Source: OMIS01 sp044350895 (GTDB taxonomy: Bacteria > Patescibacteriota > Microgenomatia > UBA1400 > PJMF01). Taken from it: a DNA stretch of 15,843 bases. A program made the position numbers and the translations under genes. The notes beneath the pieces are model-generated. The model saw only the letters and a program-made list of their open reading frames with translations, did not search any database and was not told the origin of the DNA. The DNA is taken from the NCBI GenBank assembly GCA_044350895.1, contig JBILGT010000026.1:1-15843 (forward strand), given 5' to 3'. Below are positions 1-6,460 of this stretch, one piece after another. How positions within the stretch are numbered: the stretch's first letter is position 1; each line of letters begins with the position of its first letter.

Positions 1-2
1 TT

Positions 3-116
3 GATGCCATGGTTAAAGAAATGAATGATCGTCCACGCAAGTGTCTCAATTATTCCACACCAAAAGAAGTCTTTGTGAGATACTTACAATCACGAGGGGG
101 TTGCGATTCGCATTAG
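3..116 (+). mobile_element. IS30-family transposase, C-terminal fragment
   Basis: The reading frame is open from the window edge (frame beginning at base 3) to TAG at 114-116 and encodes about 37 residues. It contains RPRKCLNYSTPKEVF, close to the conserved C-terminal signature of IS30-family transposases (RPRK.LNY.TP.EVF), which follows the DDE catalytic core. The core, start and left inverted repeat lie outside the window, so intactness cannot be judged. In IS30 elements the gene usually ends inside or just before the right terminal inverted repeat, so the element probably ends around 101-130, immediately ahead of the promoter of the next gene. The family call is well supported despite the shortness; the end position is an inference. 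Confidence 0.85.
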
Positions 117-131
117 AATTCAGCAGTGTCG

Positions 132-137
132 TATAAT
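132..137 (+). promoter_or_regulatory. -10 box for the GNAT gene, start-proximal
   Basis: Perfect TATAAT with 7 bases between it and the ATG at 145. Transcription from it would begin at about the start codon, implying a leaderless mRNA. It overlaps the upstream GTG at 139, which therefore cannot be the start. No convincing -35 box is visible at the usual spacing. It sits just past the presumed IS30 end, so the insertion may have trimmed the original upstream region. Confidence 0.7.
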
Positions 138-144
138 TGTGGCT

Positions 145-702
145 ATGAAATCACTGTATCAATTACAACAATTTAGTATTTATAAACTCACATACGAGTT
201 GGCACAAAAATATGTTGCTGATATTTGTACCGCTTTGGATTTAATTCCTGAAGTAGATCGACATAATCCTGAACAAATTCTTGCTTCAAAAAAAGGAGAT
301 CGTGTTTTGTATAGTAAGTGGCAGCATAGTTTGATTGCCCTGACGGAACAGGGTGAGTTTGCTGGAGTAGTTATTGGTTATGAGCGAAAGAGCGAAGGAA
401 ATGAACAATATCCAGAAAACTGCATTTATTTGAACGATTTGGCCGTTGCTGCCAACTACCAAAAAAAAGGCTTAGGCAAGTTTATAGTGCAATCTTGGTT
501 GGACTTCAATACTAAAACTGGATTCCTAGATCTAGATGGCCAGCTCCGTTTTTGTGTGCAAACTAATTCTTCTGACTGGAATGTACATGTGCAACGACTC
601 TATGAATCATTTGGTTTTACGAAAATTTCAAGCAAGTTGTATGGTAACAGAGAAGATAATGTGTATGTTTTGCAACCAAGTTACATTATTCGTCACCAAT
701 AA
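145..702 (+). CDS. GNAT-family N-acetyltransferase
   Basis: A 185-residue cytoplasmic protein with the GNAT fold, which transfers an acetyl group from acetyl-CoA to an amine; the substrate cannot be predicted. The acetyl-CoA pyrophosphate-binding motif A is seen as LNDLAVAANYQKKGLGKFIV, with Q106-K-K-G109-L-G111 matching the (Q/R)xxGx(G/A) loop after a strand carrying 'DLAV'. Near the C-terminus, VQRLYESFGF matches the usual GNAT motif B ending in YExxGF. The length is typical of a single-domain GNAT. ATG 145 is preferred over GTG 139 because a perfect TATAAT at 132-137 overlaps the latter. The gene converges on the next minus-strand gene and overlaps its 3' end by 17 bases. The family is confident; the role is open (small molecule, antibiotic or protein acetylation). 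Confidence 0.85.
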   Translation: MKSLYQLQQFSIYKLTYELAQKYVADICTALDLIPEVDRHNPEQILASKKGDRVLYSKWQHSLIALTEQGEFAGVVIGYERKSEGNEQYPENCIYLNDLAVAANYQKKGLGKFIVQSWLDFNTKTGFLDLDGQLRFCVQTNSSDWNVHVQRLYESFGFTKISSKLYGNREDNVYVLQPSYIIRHQ

Positions 703-1039
703 AATTTTGTAGCAGGCATAATGCTAAAAAGTCACTGATGGTTGCAACGCCACATTGCGCATTAATTTCAACATCACGGTCCATGTCATCTGGATTTTTT
801 ACAACGGGATTATAAGCCACCAACTGTTGGGGTCCAAATACTTGTAATAGTTTACTTAACCTATGGTGACCTTCCCTGACTACTGCAGAAAAAATAGTTC
901 CTGCACCAATAACAATTCCCAGATCATTAAGTGTCATTGAATCAGGATTAAATTTTTGAGAAATGTCCGTAGCTCTGTTCCAAGCATCACGCCTTGGTAA
1001 GTCAGTGGCGAAGAAACTTCCTATCTCTGCATATTGCAT
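686..1039 (-). CDS. Small hypothetical protein with a ParB/Srx-like 'EGHHRL' motif
   Basis: A 117-residue protein I do not recognise with certainty. Residues 41-70 read as a strand-rich stretch followed by V54-R-E-G-H-H-R-L61 and a helix ending in 'VFGPQQLVAY'. A 'dGHHRl..l...G...v.v' pattern is characteristic of ParB/sulfiredoxin-fold domains, where it forms part of a nucleotide-binding site, so a divergent ParB-like fold is possible. It is shorter than typical ParB proteins and no helix-turn-helix is evident, so a chromosome-partition role is not suggested. The ATG at 1039 is supported by a perfect -10 box 11 bases upstream on the minus strand. The 3' end overlaps the convergent GNAT gene by 17 bases. 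Confidence 0.6.
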   Translation of the reverse strand: MQYAEIGSFFATDLPRRDAWNRATDISQKFNPDSMTLNDLGIVIGAGTIFSAVVREGHHRLSKLLQVFGPQQLVAYNPVVKNPDDMDRDVEINAQCGVATISDFLALCLLQNFIGDE

Positions 1040-1050
1040 ATCGAATGTGT

Positions 1051-1056
1051 ATTATA
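1051..1056 (-). promoter_or_regulatory. -10 box for the ParB-like gene, inside a palindrome
   Basis: TATAAT on the minus strand, 11 bases before the ATG at 1039, giving at most a few bases of leader. It lies inside a perfect odd-length palindrome, GTGTATTATACAC (1047-1059), which could be an operator. The divergent plus-strand TATAAT at 1071-1076 begins only 15 bases away. Confidence 0.6.
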
Positions 1057-1070
1057 CACTCGTTTTGTTG

Positions 1071-1076
1071 TATAAT
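1071..1076 (+). promoter_or_regulatory. -10 box for the GC-rich secreted-protein unit
   Basis: A perfect TATAAT facing right, away from the minus-strand promoter at 1051-1056. Unlike most promoters in the window it is far from its gene: transcription would start near 1083 and the next plausible start codon is at 1322, leaving a roughly 240-base leader. The flanking GTATAATAC (1070-1078) is an inverted copy of GTATTATAC (1049-1057), so both divergent promoters carry a similar site. Confidence 0.5.
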
Positions 1077-1082
1077 ACCTTG

Positions 1083-1321
1083 ATGATTTGCACTATTTAC
1101 ACTGCGTAAGTGGATGCAAGTCAAACTGGAGCCAAACCCATAGTTTGGCGCTCGTTCACATGCTATTACGTAGTGCCGCTTCCTTCTCTAGAATGCAAAT
1201 GATCTGGTGTTTCTGATTCGTTTTTATTCTGGAGAAAGGAGTCGGCGCGTTGCTGATCGCCTTTTCCCATCGCGGCGTGACACGCTGCGATTATCACTAA
1301 GTTGATTAAGCGAGAAAAAAC
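1083..1321 (+). promoter_or_regulatory. Structured 5' leader (possible RNA regulator or small RNA)
   Basis: No ORF is supported here, but several stem-loops can be drawn. The first, 1129-1153, pairs CCAAAC with GTTTGG plus flanking GAG/CTC. The second and largest, about 1175-1246, pairs roughly 1175-1194 with 1226-1246 over about 20 pairs with one mismatch, a bulge and G-U pairs; its core is TCTCTAGAAT against ATTCTGGAGA. The third, 1269-1291, pairs ATCGCGGCG with CGCTGCGAT around TGACA. The region lies between a perfect -10 box and the ATG at 1322. It may be a cis-acting leader of the secreted-protein gene or an independent RNA. It does not match a riboswitch class I can name, and the folding was done by eye. 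Confidence 0.45.
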
Positions 1322-1894
1322 ATGAAATCCGAGTTTTTACGCAAGTGCTTGCCAGTTTTGCTCATGTTTGCGCTGCTTTTTGGTGCACAATCAAAAAACC
1401 TGTTTGCTCAAGATGCGGTGACAGCGCCAGTTGTGGCTGCCGAGGAGGAGGCCTTGCAAAATCCCGATGCGATCTGTGATGTTGTCGAGGAGTCCACGGC
1501 TCCTCCCCGGGTGAACATCAAGACACTTGCGCTAAAAATCATGTCCGTGGTGGTTCATCCCAATGGCGGGGGATCGTGTCAAACCCCCGCATACACCTTT
1601 GTGTTCCCCTCACTGCTCTTTGAGCGGATCGGAGTGCCCACTTGGGCCACTGTCGAGGGGCCGTTACCTGGGGGGACCTGCACCGTTTCGCCAGAGGGGT
1701 GGACAATCACTTGTCCACCAATCTCGGCGAAGGTCATCGTGTATATCATTATTCTTGCCAAGCCGATTGCAACGGGCAAAGGAGCCTTCACGATTTTCCG
1801 CAACAATGAGTCGAAAGTCAGTAACGGCGTGGAAGTTGTCCACGTCGTCTACGTCCCTGTCGTGGAGACAGCGCCTCTGAAAGGGGGTGGCTAG
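1322..1894 (+). CDS. Secreted protein with a DUF11-like beta-sandwich domain, GC-rich
   Basis: A 190-residue exported protein. Residues 1-30 form a signal peptide: basic start, hydrophobic core PVLLMFALLFGA, likely cleavage near LFAQ-DA. The mature part has four cysteines (52, 86, 120, 131). Residues 105-172 (PTWATVEGPLPGGTCTVSPE onward, then WTITC and a run of alternating hydrophobics) resemble the DUF11/Ig-like surface repeat pattern 'V.V.d.LP.G..C....g.vtC', with C120 and C131 placed for a disulfide. The domain match is an inference from pattern. Base composition is clearly GC-richer than its surroundings (35 of 60 bases in 1441-1500 against 22 of 60 in 4501-4560), suggesting transfer. No Shine-Dalgarno sequence precedes the ATG. 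It has its own leader and terminator and ends in a GGG tail. Confidence 0.75.
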   Translation: MKSEFLRKCLPVLLMFALLFGAQSKNLFAQDAVTAPVVAAEEEALQNPDAICDVVEESTAPPRVNIKTLALKIMSVVVHPNGGGSCQTPAYTFVFPSLLFERIGVPTWATVEGPLPGGTCTVSPEGWTITCPPISAKVIVYIIILAKPIATGKGAFTIFRNNESKVSNGVEVVHVVYVPVVETAPLKGGG

Positions 1895-1921
1895 GATTTT
1901 TGAAAGTAAGTAATAGTACGT

Positions 1922-1970
1922 GAACAAAGGGCTCGGTGGTCTACAACAGATTGCCGAGCCCTTGTTCGTT
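1922..1970 (+). terminator. Rho-independent terminator of the secreted-protein gene
   Basis: The left arm GAACAAAGGGCTCGG (1922-1936) pairs with the right arm CCGAGCCCTTGTTC (1954-1967), leaving one bulged A, around a 17-base loop, and is followed by GTTTTAAA. It lies 28 bases after the stop codon. The T-tract is on the plus strand, so it serves the GC-rich gene rather than the convergent MgtC gene. Confidence 0.8.
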
Positions 1971-2003
1971 TTAAACCTCAAAAATTATATTAAATATTTG
2001 AAA

Positions 2004-2468
2004 TTATTTTTTTGATTTTCTTCGTGTGCGCTTTGTATCAAATGTGATGAGTGCCTCAGGGCTCATTTTGTTGATGTGTGGAATGCGCGGTATAAATGCT
2101 ACCGCCACAGTCACAATAATTCCAATTACATGGAAGTTAAATCCAAAGGCCATACCAATTGCACCTGCCACCCATATACTGGCTGCAGTTGTGAGATTGC
2201 GAATGTTTGCACCATCTTTAACTATCAATCCTGCTCCCAAAAAACTGATTCCCGATACAATCTGTGCAGCAATGCGTGACTGAGACATGGGGTCAACAAT
2301 AGATGAAAGAAAGGTAAAAAGCATGGCGCCAGTGATGACCATGGTGTGGGTACTAATGCCAGCATCTTTTCCTCTCGATTCTCGTTCCACACCAATTACA
2401 AATCCGGCTAAGAGACTGAGTACAAGATCAATAAGTAAGTTAATTTCGTTTTGGGTAATGATATTCAT
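2004..2468 (-). CDS. MgtC/SapB-family inner-membrane protein
   Basis: A 154-residue membrane protein matching the conserved hydrophobic domain of the MgtC/SapB family. Seen: hydrophobic segments at about 10-27, 43-60, 66-86 and 93-125; the family signature between the first two (IGVERESRGKDAGISTHTMV, matching G.ERE...k.AG..Th..V); and FLGAGLIVKDGANIRNLTTA followed by a W-x-x-G-A-I-G-M helix. The family is linked to Mg2+ limitation, membrane potential and ATP synthase regulation in some bacteria, but many members are of unknown function. The protein stops after the membrane domain with a basic tail (KRTRRKSKK) and lacks the C-terminal soluble domain of Salmonella MgtC. A -10 box lies 11 bases upstream. 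It is downstream of, but separate from, the next minus-strand gene. Confidence 0.88.
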   Translation of the reverse strand: MNIITQNEINLLIDLVLSLLAGFVIGVERESRGKDAGISTHTMVITGAMLFTFLSSIVDPMSQSRIAAQIVSGISFLGAGLIVKDGANIRNLTTAASIWVAGAIGMAFGFNFHVIGIIVTVAVAFIPRIPHINKMSPEALITFDTKRTRRKSKK

Positions 2469-2479
2469 GATGCCCGCGA

Positions 2480-2485
2480 AGTATA
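2480..2485 (-). promoter_or_regulatory. -10 box for the MgtC-family gene
   Basis: TATACT on the minus strand (one mismatch to TATAAT), 11 bases upstream of the ATG at 2468. No Shine-Dalgarno sequence lies between, so only a very short leader is expected. Confidence 0.5.
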
Positions 2486-2527
2486 CTGTATGCTACGTGT
2501 ATGTAGCAACTGGTACTACTATTTGGG

Positions 2528-3340
2528 TTAGTTACGACTAAACAAATTCCGCACTCGTGAAAAGAGTTGTGAAAATTTCGTTGTAATTCTTTCTTTTAAA
2601 GTAGGTTTACCTACTCGTGTTTCCATGCCTCGAAACAATTCTTGCTCGATTGGCCTGCTATGCTTTTTATTGAAAGCATTAATAGACTCAATTAAAACAC
2701 TGTCTTTTGGATCAGATACAAATTGTGATTGATCAATTCGCTCTGTAACCCCTTGTACACGTCCCCCGTATTCTCGTAGCACCTGAACAATTTGACGTTG
2801 TGGGAGAATTCTATTTTTATCAGCTTTGTATGGATCAATCCCATCACCATCACCATAGCGTTGTGCAATTGCTGCAGAAGCAGCGTGATCTGTTAGCCAG
2901 TCAGTTGGAGTATGAGTAAGAATGGTATAAATCCCGTCTATATGTTTCCACCCTACAGGTTTACCCCAACTGTTTTTTCGTTGGACAATTTTTTCATTCT
3001 CTGTAACAAGATATGTATGTAGTTTGGAATAGTCACCATCTCTAACTGGTGTCAGTAGATCATCAACATCTGGAATGTATTCTAGTGCTCCAGTTCTAGT
3101 GTTATACGTGAGCCAAAGACTTGTAAAAACAACGCCATTTTCAGAGTAGCGATCTCCTCCACCAACTGTACCCTTTAAATGTGCTTCTTCTTCTGGAAGA
3201 TCCTGGGCATCAGGCCAACATTGTGCCTCCAAAATCCGCACGTTTCTGGCAATGATTTGGCCTCGTTCGGCTTCTTTTTGCTCTTTAGTTTTGATTGTAG
3301 ATAAATCAAAGCCATATTGCTGTTGATGTTGTTCTTGCAT
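2528..3340 (-). CDS. Hypothetical protein, 270 residues
   Basis: I do not recognise this family. The upstream in-frame ATGs at 3349 and 3346 are possible, but a TAGAAT box at 3348-3353 overlaps the first of them and lies 7 bases before the ATG at 3340, so the start at 3340 is chosen (protein beginning MQEQHQQQYGF). The product is soluble, with no signal peptide or membrane segment. It starts Gln-rich, has a central acidic/aromatic region (SENGVVFTSLWLTYNTRTGA; DGDGIDPYKADKNR) and ends with a basic, phenylalanine-rich amphipathic tail (TTKFSQLFSRVRNLFSRN) that could contact a membrane or nucleic acid. The DxDxxDxxKAD stretch resembles a calcium-binding loop only loosely. The gene is divergent from the polymerase gene, about 60 bases apart. 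Confidence 0.65.
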   Translation of the reverse strand: MQEQHQQQYGFDLSTIKTKEQKEAERGQIIARNVRILEAQCWPDAQDLPEEEAHLKGTVGGGDRYSENGVVFTSLWLTYNTRTGALEYIPDVDDLLTPVRDGDYSKLHTYLVTENEKIVQRKNSWGKPVGWKHIDGIYTILTHTPTDWLTDHAASAAIAQRYGDGDGIDPYKADKNRILPQRQIVQVLREYGGRVQGVTERIDQSQFVSDPKDSVLIESINAFNKKHSRPIEQELFRGMETRVGKPTLKERITTKFSQLFSRVRNLFSRN

Positions 3341-3347
3341 GCTCATC

Positions 3348-3353
3348 ATTCTA
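3348..3353 (-). promoter_or_regulatory. -10 box deciding the start of the 270-residue protein
   Basis: TAGAAT on the minus strand followed by 7 bases and ATG 3340. It overlaps the two upstream ATG codons, which would then lie upstream of the transcription start. Confidence 0.45.
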
Positions 3354-3386
3354 TCAAACTTCTATTCTTTTTCCACTAATCACCTT

Positions 3387-3392
3387 TATAAT
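3387..3392 (+). promoter_or_regulatory. -10 box for the DNA polymerase gene
   Basis: A perfect TATAAT with 9 bases before ATG 3402. It lies inside the upstream in-frame extension (from 3339), which argues against that longer start. Confidence 0.7.
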
Positions 3393-3401
3393 TACACCTA
3401 T

Positions 3402-4829
3402 ATGAAACACGTACTTTGGGACTGGAAAGCACACTATAAAAATGAGTCTGCAACTGAAGTTTTTGACTGCATGATTGCTGAGTTTTTATTGCTGAGTGGT
3501 CAATACGTCGGAAGCTTGGAAGTAACGCAAGCAAAATATAAAGTTGATTCTGTTGAAAAACTGGCTGAAAAGCAAATTGCTCTACTTGGGGAAGCTCCTC
3601 GACTCGAAAGATATTTGCAAGAAGTTGAACTTCCGATCATTCCCGTACTTTGGCAAATGGAGAAAAACGGCATCACACTGGACGTTACAGAACTACGAAC
3701 AGTCAGTACAGAAATTGATGCAGCTGTGGCAGAACTCACTGAAATAATGAAAAAAGAAGTGGGATTTGATATTAACCTCAACTCTCCTGTGCAAGTTGGT
3801 ACATTTTTGGCTGAAAAGCTACAGGTCCCTCTCAAGAAAACAAAGACCGGTAAGTATGCCACCAACGAAGGTGAAATTTCTCAATATGCGGAGAGCTTTC
3901 CCTTTATTCAAAAACTCCTTGAATATCGTGAACTCGCAAAGTTGCGCTCTACATATATTGAAACATTGATCTCTGCAGTGGCTGAAGATGGTCGAATTCA
4001 CACTATCTACAGTCAGGTCATAGCGAGTACGGGTCGTCTTTCTTCCTCCAATCCCAACCTACAAAATATTCCTGCATCAACTGGTTTTGGTCAAAAAATT
4101 AAATCATGTTTTAAAGCTGCACCAGGAAATGTCCTAGTTTCTTTCGACTACTCACAACAGGAACTGAGAATTCTCGCACATCTCAGCAAAGAAGAGACAT
4201 TGTTGAAAGCATTTCAGGAGAAAAAAGACGTCCATACCACCACTGCCTCCGAGATCTTTCATGTGCCCTATAGTGAAGTCACTAAAGAGCAACGTATGAT
4301 TGCAAAGACAATTAATTTTGGTGTGGTATATGGCATGAGTAGTTTTGGAATGAGTTCACAGCTGCATATCCCCGTTGATGTTGCACAGAAGTTTATTACC
4401 GAGTTCTACAAAACATATCCAAGTATTCGAACGTACTACGATGAGTTTCTTAAAAATGGCGCAAAAACAGGCTTTGTGGAAACAATTTTGGGAAGACGAC
4501 GATTTGTATTTGAAAAAGAAGGTCAGAAGACAATCGATAATTCGATGCGTCGCGTTTTGATTAACTATCCAATTCAAGGTTCTGCCGCAGACTTAATGAA
4601 AAAGGCAATGATTGAGATTCACAATGAAGTGATAGAAAAAAATCCTGAAGTCCAATTACTGCTACAGATTCATGACGACTTAGTTTTTGAAGTAAAAAAT
4701 GACAAGAAATTTTTGCAAGAATTTATAGAAAAAGTGCGTACCATAATGTGTGAAATCTATCCACTCTCAGTCCCAATCGAAGTTGATGTGAAGATGGGGG
4801 AAAACTGGGGTGAGATGCGTCCTTTATGA
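3402..4829 (+). CDS. polA: DNA polymerase I (family A), polymerase-only short form
   Basis: A 475-residue template-directed DNA polymerase, about half the length of E. coli Pol I. All three catalytic motifs are visible: A, DYSQQELRILAHL with D249; B/O-helix, AKTINFGVVYGMSSFGMS with K302, F306 and Y310; and C, IHDDLVFEV with H424-D425-D426. The TGRLSSSNPNLQNIP primer-binding motif is also present. Phe at the position of E. coli F762 predicts discrimination against dideoxynucleotides. Motif C has HDD rather than the usual HDE. The N-terminal 5' nuclease domain is absent. The first 60 residues look like the last part of a 3'-5' exonuclease domain (VFDCMIAEFLLLSG) without the DxE catalytic motif, so proofreading is not expected. 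The start is chosen from the TATAAT at 3387-3392. The 3' end overlaps the convergent gene by 6 bases. Confidence 0.93.
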   Translation: MKHVLWDWKAHYKNESATEVFDCMIAEFLLLSGQYVGSLEVTQAKYKVDSVEKLAEKQIALLGEAPRLERYLQEVELPIIPVLWQMEKNGITLDVTELRTVSTEIDAAVAELTEIMKKEVGFDINLNSPVQVGTFLAEKLQVPLKKTKTGKYATNEGEISQYAESFPFIQKLLEYRELAKLRSTYIETLISAVAEDGRIHTIYSQVIASTGRLSSSNPNLQNIPASTGFGQKIKSCFKAAPGNVLVSFDYSQQELRILAHLSKEETLLKAFQEKKDVHTTTASEIFHVPYSEVTKEQRMIAKTINFGVVYGMSSFGMSSQLHIPVDVAQKFITEFYKTYPSIRTYYDEFLKNGAKTGFVETILGRRRFVFEKEGQKTIDNSMRRVLINYPIQGSAADLMKKAMIEIHNEVIEKNPEVQLLLQIHDDLVFEVKNDKKFLQEFIEKVRTIMCEIYPLSVPIEVDVKMGENWGEMRPL

Positions 4830-6350
4830 TTGTTTTTTGCGCATTTCTTTTTGAGCTTTTTGCAGAGCAGCCCCAAACCAAATGAGTGTTCCTTGGTCAA
4901 TAAATCGTGTATCTGTTGTCGCATAGCTTTCAACTTTGAGCAAGCTACTCAGCACTGCTCCCGCAGTTGAAACACTAATTAAATATTTTTGTGCTCTGGA
5001 TTTGAGGATTTTACTTGAAAAATTCACCAAAGTTTCTGAAGCTTCATACATACTAAGCGTAAATGAAATTACTTTTGAAAAAGAAGGACTATTTATAAAT
5101 TCTCTAGCAATTTCCAACGCTCCTGGGAAGGGGATCCGATGCTCAGGTATACAAACTTGCTGTGCATAGAGCGCAAAGTATGCTTCCAATTCTGGCGGTG
5201 TAAGTGTTGTTACTACTAGCTGCTTTTTTTCCTCCAATGTTGTTAAGTAGCGTTGGAAACGTATAAATTCAAATGCTGACTTTGCCAGATCAAGGTAAGG
5301 GTTCCATTCAGAAAATGTAGAAAATTCCCTGGCAAGAGCAACTGATGGAATTGCAGTCGGTGCTGCTTCAGTTCCAAGTTGTTTTTGGAAAGTCTTTCCA
5401 ATCTGATTCTCGAGTTCAGTAAACTCAACTGAGCTGAGGCCTAAGATTTGTTTACACAACTGATCATTAATCCCGAGTGAAATAAGAAATGCAGTAATAA
5501 CCAGTTGGGGATTATTTGTATCAAGAAGTTGTAAAACTTCTTTAACTTTTGCTAACTTTGCAGCATCAAAGCGAAGTCCTAAAACTACAAGGTATAGTTT
5601 ATCAATTAAATCAGCACGATATGTAATTGGAGTATCATTTCTTACTTTTGAAACTTCACTAAGATTATTAGCAAAATCTTCTGCATCAGGCAAATTTACT
5701 TCTAACTGACTAACAAGTGATTCAAGTTGCTCCAAAGGCATGGTGCTCAGTAAAGTTTTTAATCGAGCATATAAAACATTTTTATGGGAAACTACCCAGT
5801 CATTCAAACTTTCGATCGTTCTGACAACATGATTATTACGAACTAACATTTGGCGTTCTTCCGGAGGAAGGATTTTTGTTGGTTCTGCTCCGTGTCCAGA
5901 AGAAGAAGCAAATCTTTTTACTTGAACTGGAGTTAGTTTTGATTCCTGGCTGGTAGGTTGAAAACTGGTACGTGTGACCGGTACCATCGCGCTATGTTGC
6001 GGAACTTCAATAAGAAAATAGGGGTTAAACATTCCCAGTGACAACATTCGATTTGTTTCTGAAATGATCTGCAGAACAGTGTCGTCATATCGCTGAATGA
6101 GAATAGCTGGATTGAGCATTCGATACACACAAAATCCTGGCGAAAATTGAATGAAAGTGTGAATAGAATCGGGGTGTCTTTGGAAGAATGTACGTAATGC
6201 CGCTTCCTCAGCATGTGTAGTAGAAATTTTAAAGCTTTGGATAAGAGCGATCAGCACGGCAACATCGTTATCTACGTTACTAGGGTGTATGGATTGTTCA
6301 GGATTATTTATTGCTGTATCGACTGATTCTATATTTTCTTCTCTGAACAT
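4824..6350 (-). CDS. Hypothetical helical protein, 508 residues
   Basis: I do not recognise this family. The translation is soluble and rich in helix-forming stretches with leucine periodicity, for example YARLKTLLSTMPLEQLESLV, LIDKLYLVVLGLRFDAAKLA and the following KVKEVLQLLDTNN; this suggests an alpha-solenoid or helical bundle. A low-complexity charged/Ser-rich linker at about residues 125-170 separates an N-terminal domain (with SPGFCVYRMLNPAILIQRYD) from the helical remainder. Near residues 420-475 there is a more hydrophobic patch (VISFTLSMYEASETL and KYLISVSTAGAVLSSLL) that could be a buried core or weakly membrane-associated. It lies downstream of the 928-residue gene in the same direction, 110 bases away, with its own TATAAA box 8 bases before the ATG. 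Its 3' end overlaps the polymerase gene tail-to-tail. Confidence 0.75.
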   Translation of the reverse strand: MFREENIESVDTAINNPEQSIHPSNVDNDVAVLIALIQSFKISTTHAEEAALRTFFQRHPDSIHTFIQFSPGFCVYRMLNPAILIQRYDDTVLQIISETNRMLSLGMFNPYFLIEVPQHSAMVPVTRTSFQPTSQESKLTPVQVKRFASSSGHGAEPTKILPPEERQMLVRNNHVVRTIESLNDWVVSHKNVLYARLKTLLSTMPLEQLESLVSQLEVNLPDAEDFANNLSEVSKVRNDTPITYRADLIDKLYLVVLGLRFDAAKLAKVKEVLQLLDTNNPQLVITAFLISLGINDQLCKQILGLSSVEFTELENQIGKTFQKQLGTEAAPTAIPSVALAREFSTFSEWNPYLDLAKSAFEFIRFQRYLTTLEEKKQLVVTTLTPPELEAYFALYAQQVCIPEHRIPFPGALEIAREFINSPSFSKVISFTLSMYEASETLVNFSSKILKSRAQKYLISVSTAGAVLSSLLKVESYATTDTRFIDQGTLIWFGAALQKAQKEMRKKQS

Positions 6351-6358
6351 ATGAAGCC

Positions 6359-6364
6359 TTTATA
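6359..6364 (-). promoter_or_regulatory. -10 box for the 508-residue gene
   Basis: TATAAA on the minus strand, 8 bases before ATG 6350. A perfect TATAAT on the same strand at 6393-6398 is an alternative that would give a leader of roughly 35-40 bases. Confidence 0.45.
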
Positions 6365-6460
6365 TGTAGTTTAAAAATATATATAAGCCAAAATTATAAC
6401 ACTGTGTTTTGTAAAGAATTAATGAGTTTGAAAAGGAGTGGCTCAAATATTCAAGCTCGT

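Noticed and set aside
139..144. GTG at 139 as start of the acetyltransferase
   Set aside because: It begins two bases after the TATAAT box (132-137) and so would lie upstream of the predicted transcription start; ATG 145 is two codons later.
686..1039. Calling the EGHHRL protein a ParB chromosome-partition protein
   Set aside because: It is too short, has no helix-turn-helix and has no ParA partner nearby; only the local motif is similar.
1563..1981. Open frames on both strands overlapping the GC-rich secreted-protein gene
   Set aside because: They are long only because the DNA there is GC-rich; the 1322 frame has a signal peptide and a coherent domain, the others do not.
2833..2870. DGDGIDPYKADKNR as a calcium-binding EF-hand-like or dockerin loop
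   Set aside because: Only one copy, the spacing fits loosely, and no second loop or helix pair follows; not enough to name a domain.
3500..3865. 121-codon frame antisense to the polymerase gene
   Set aside because: It is a shadow of the polymerase reading frame, serine-rich with no recognisable motif.
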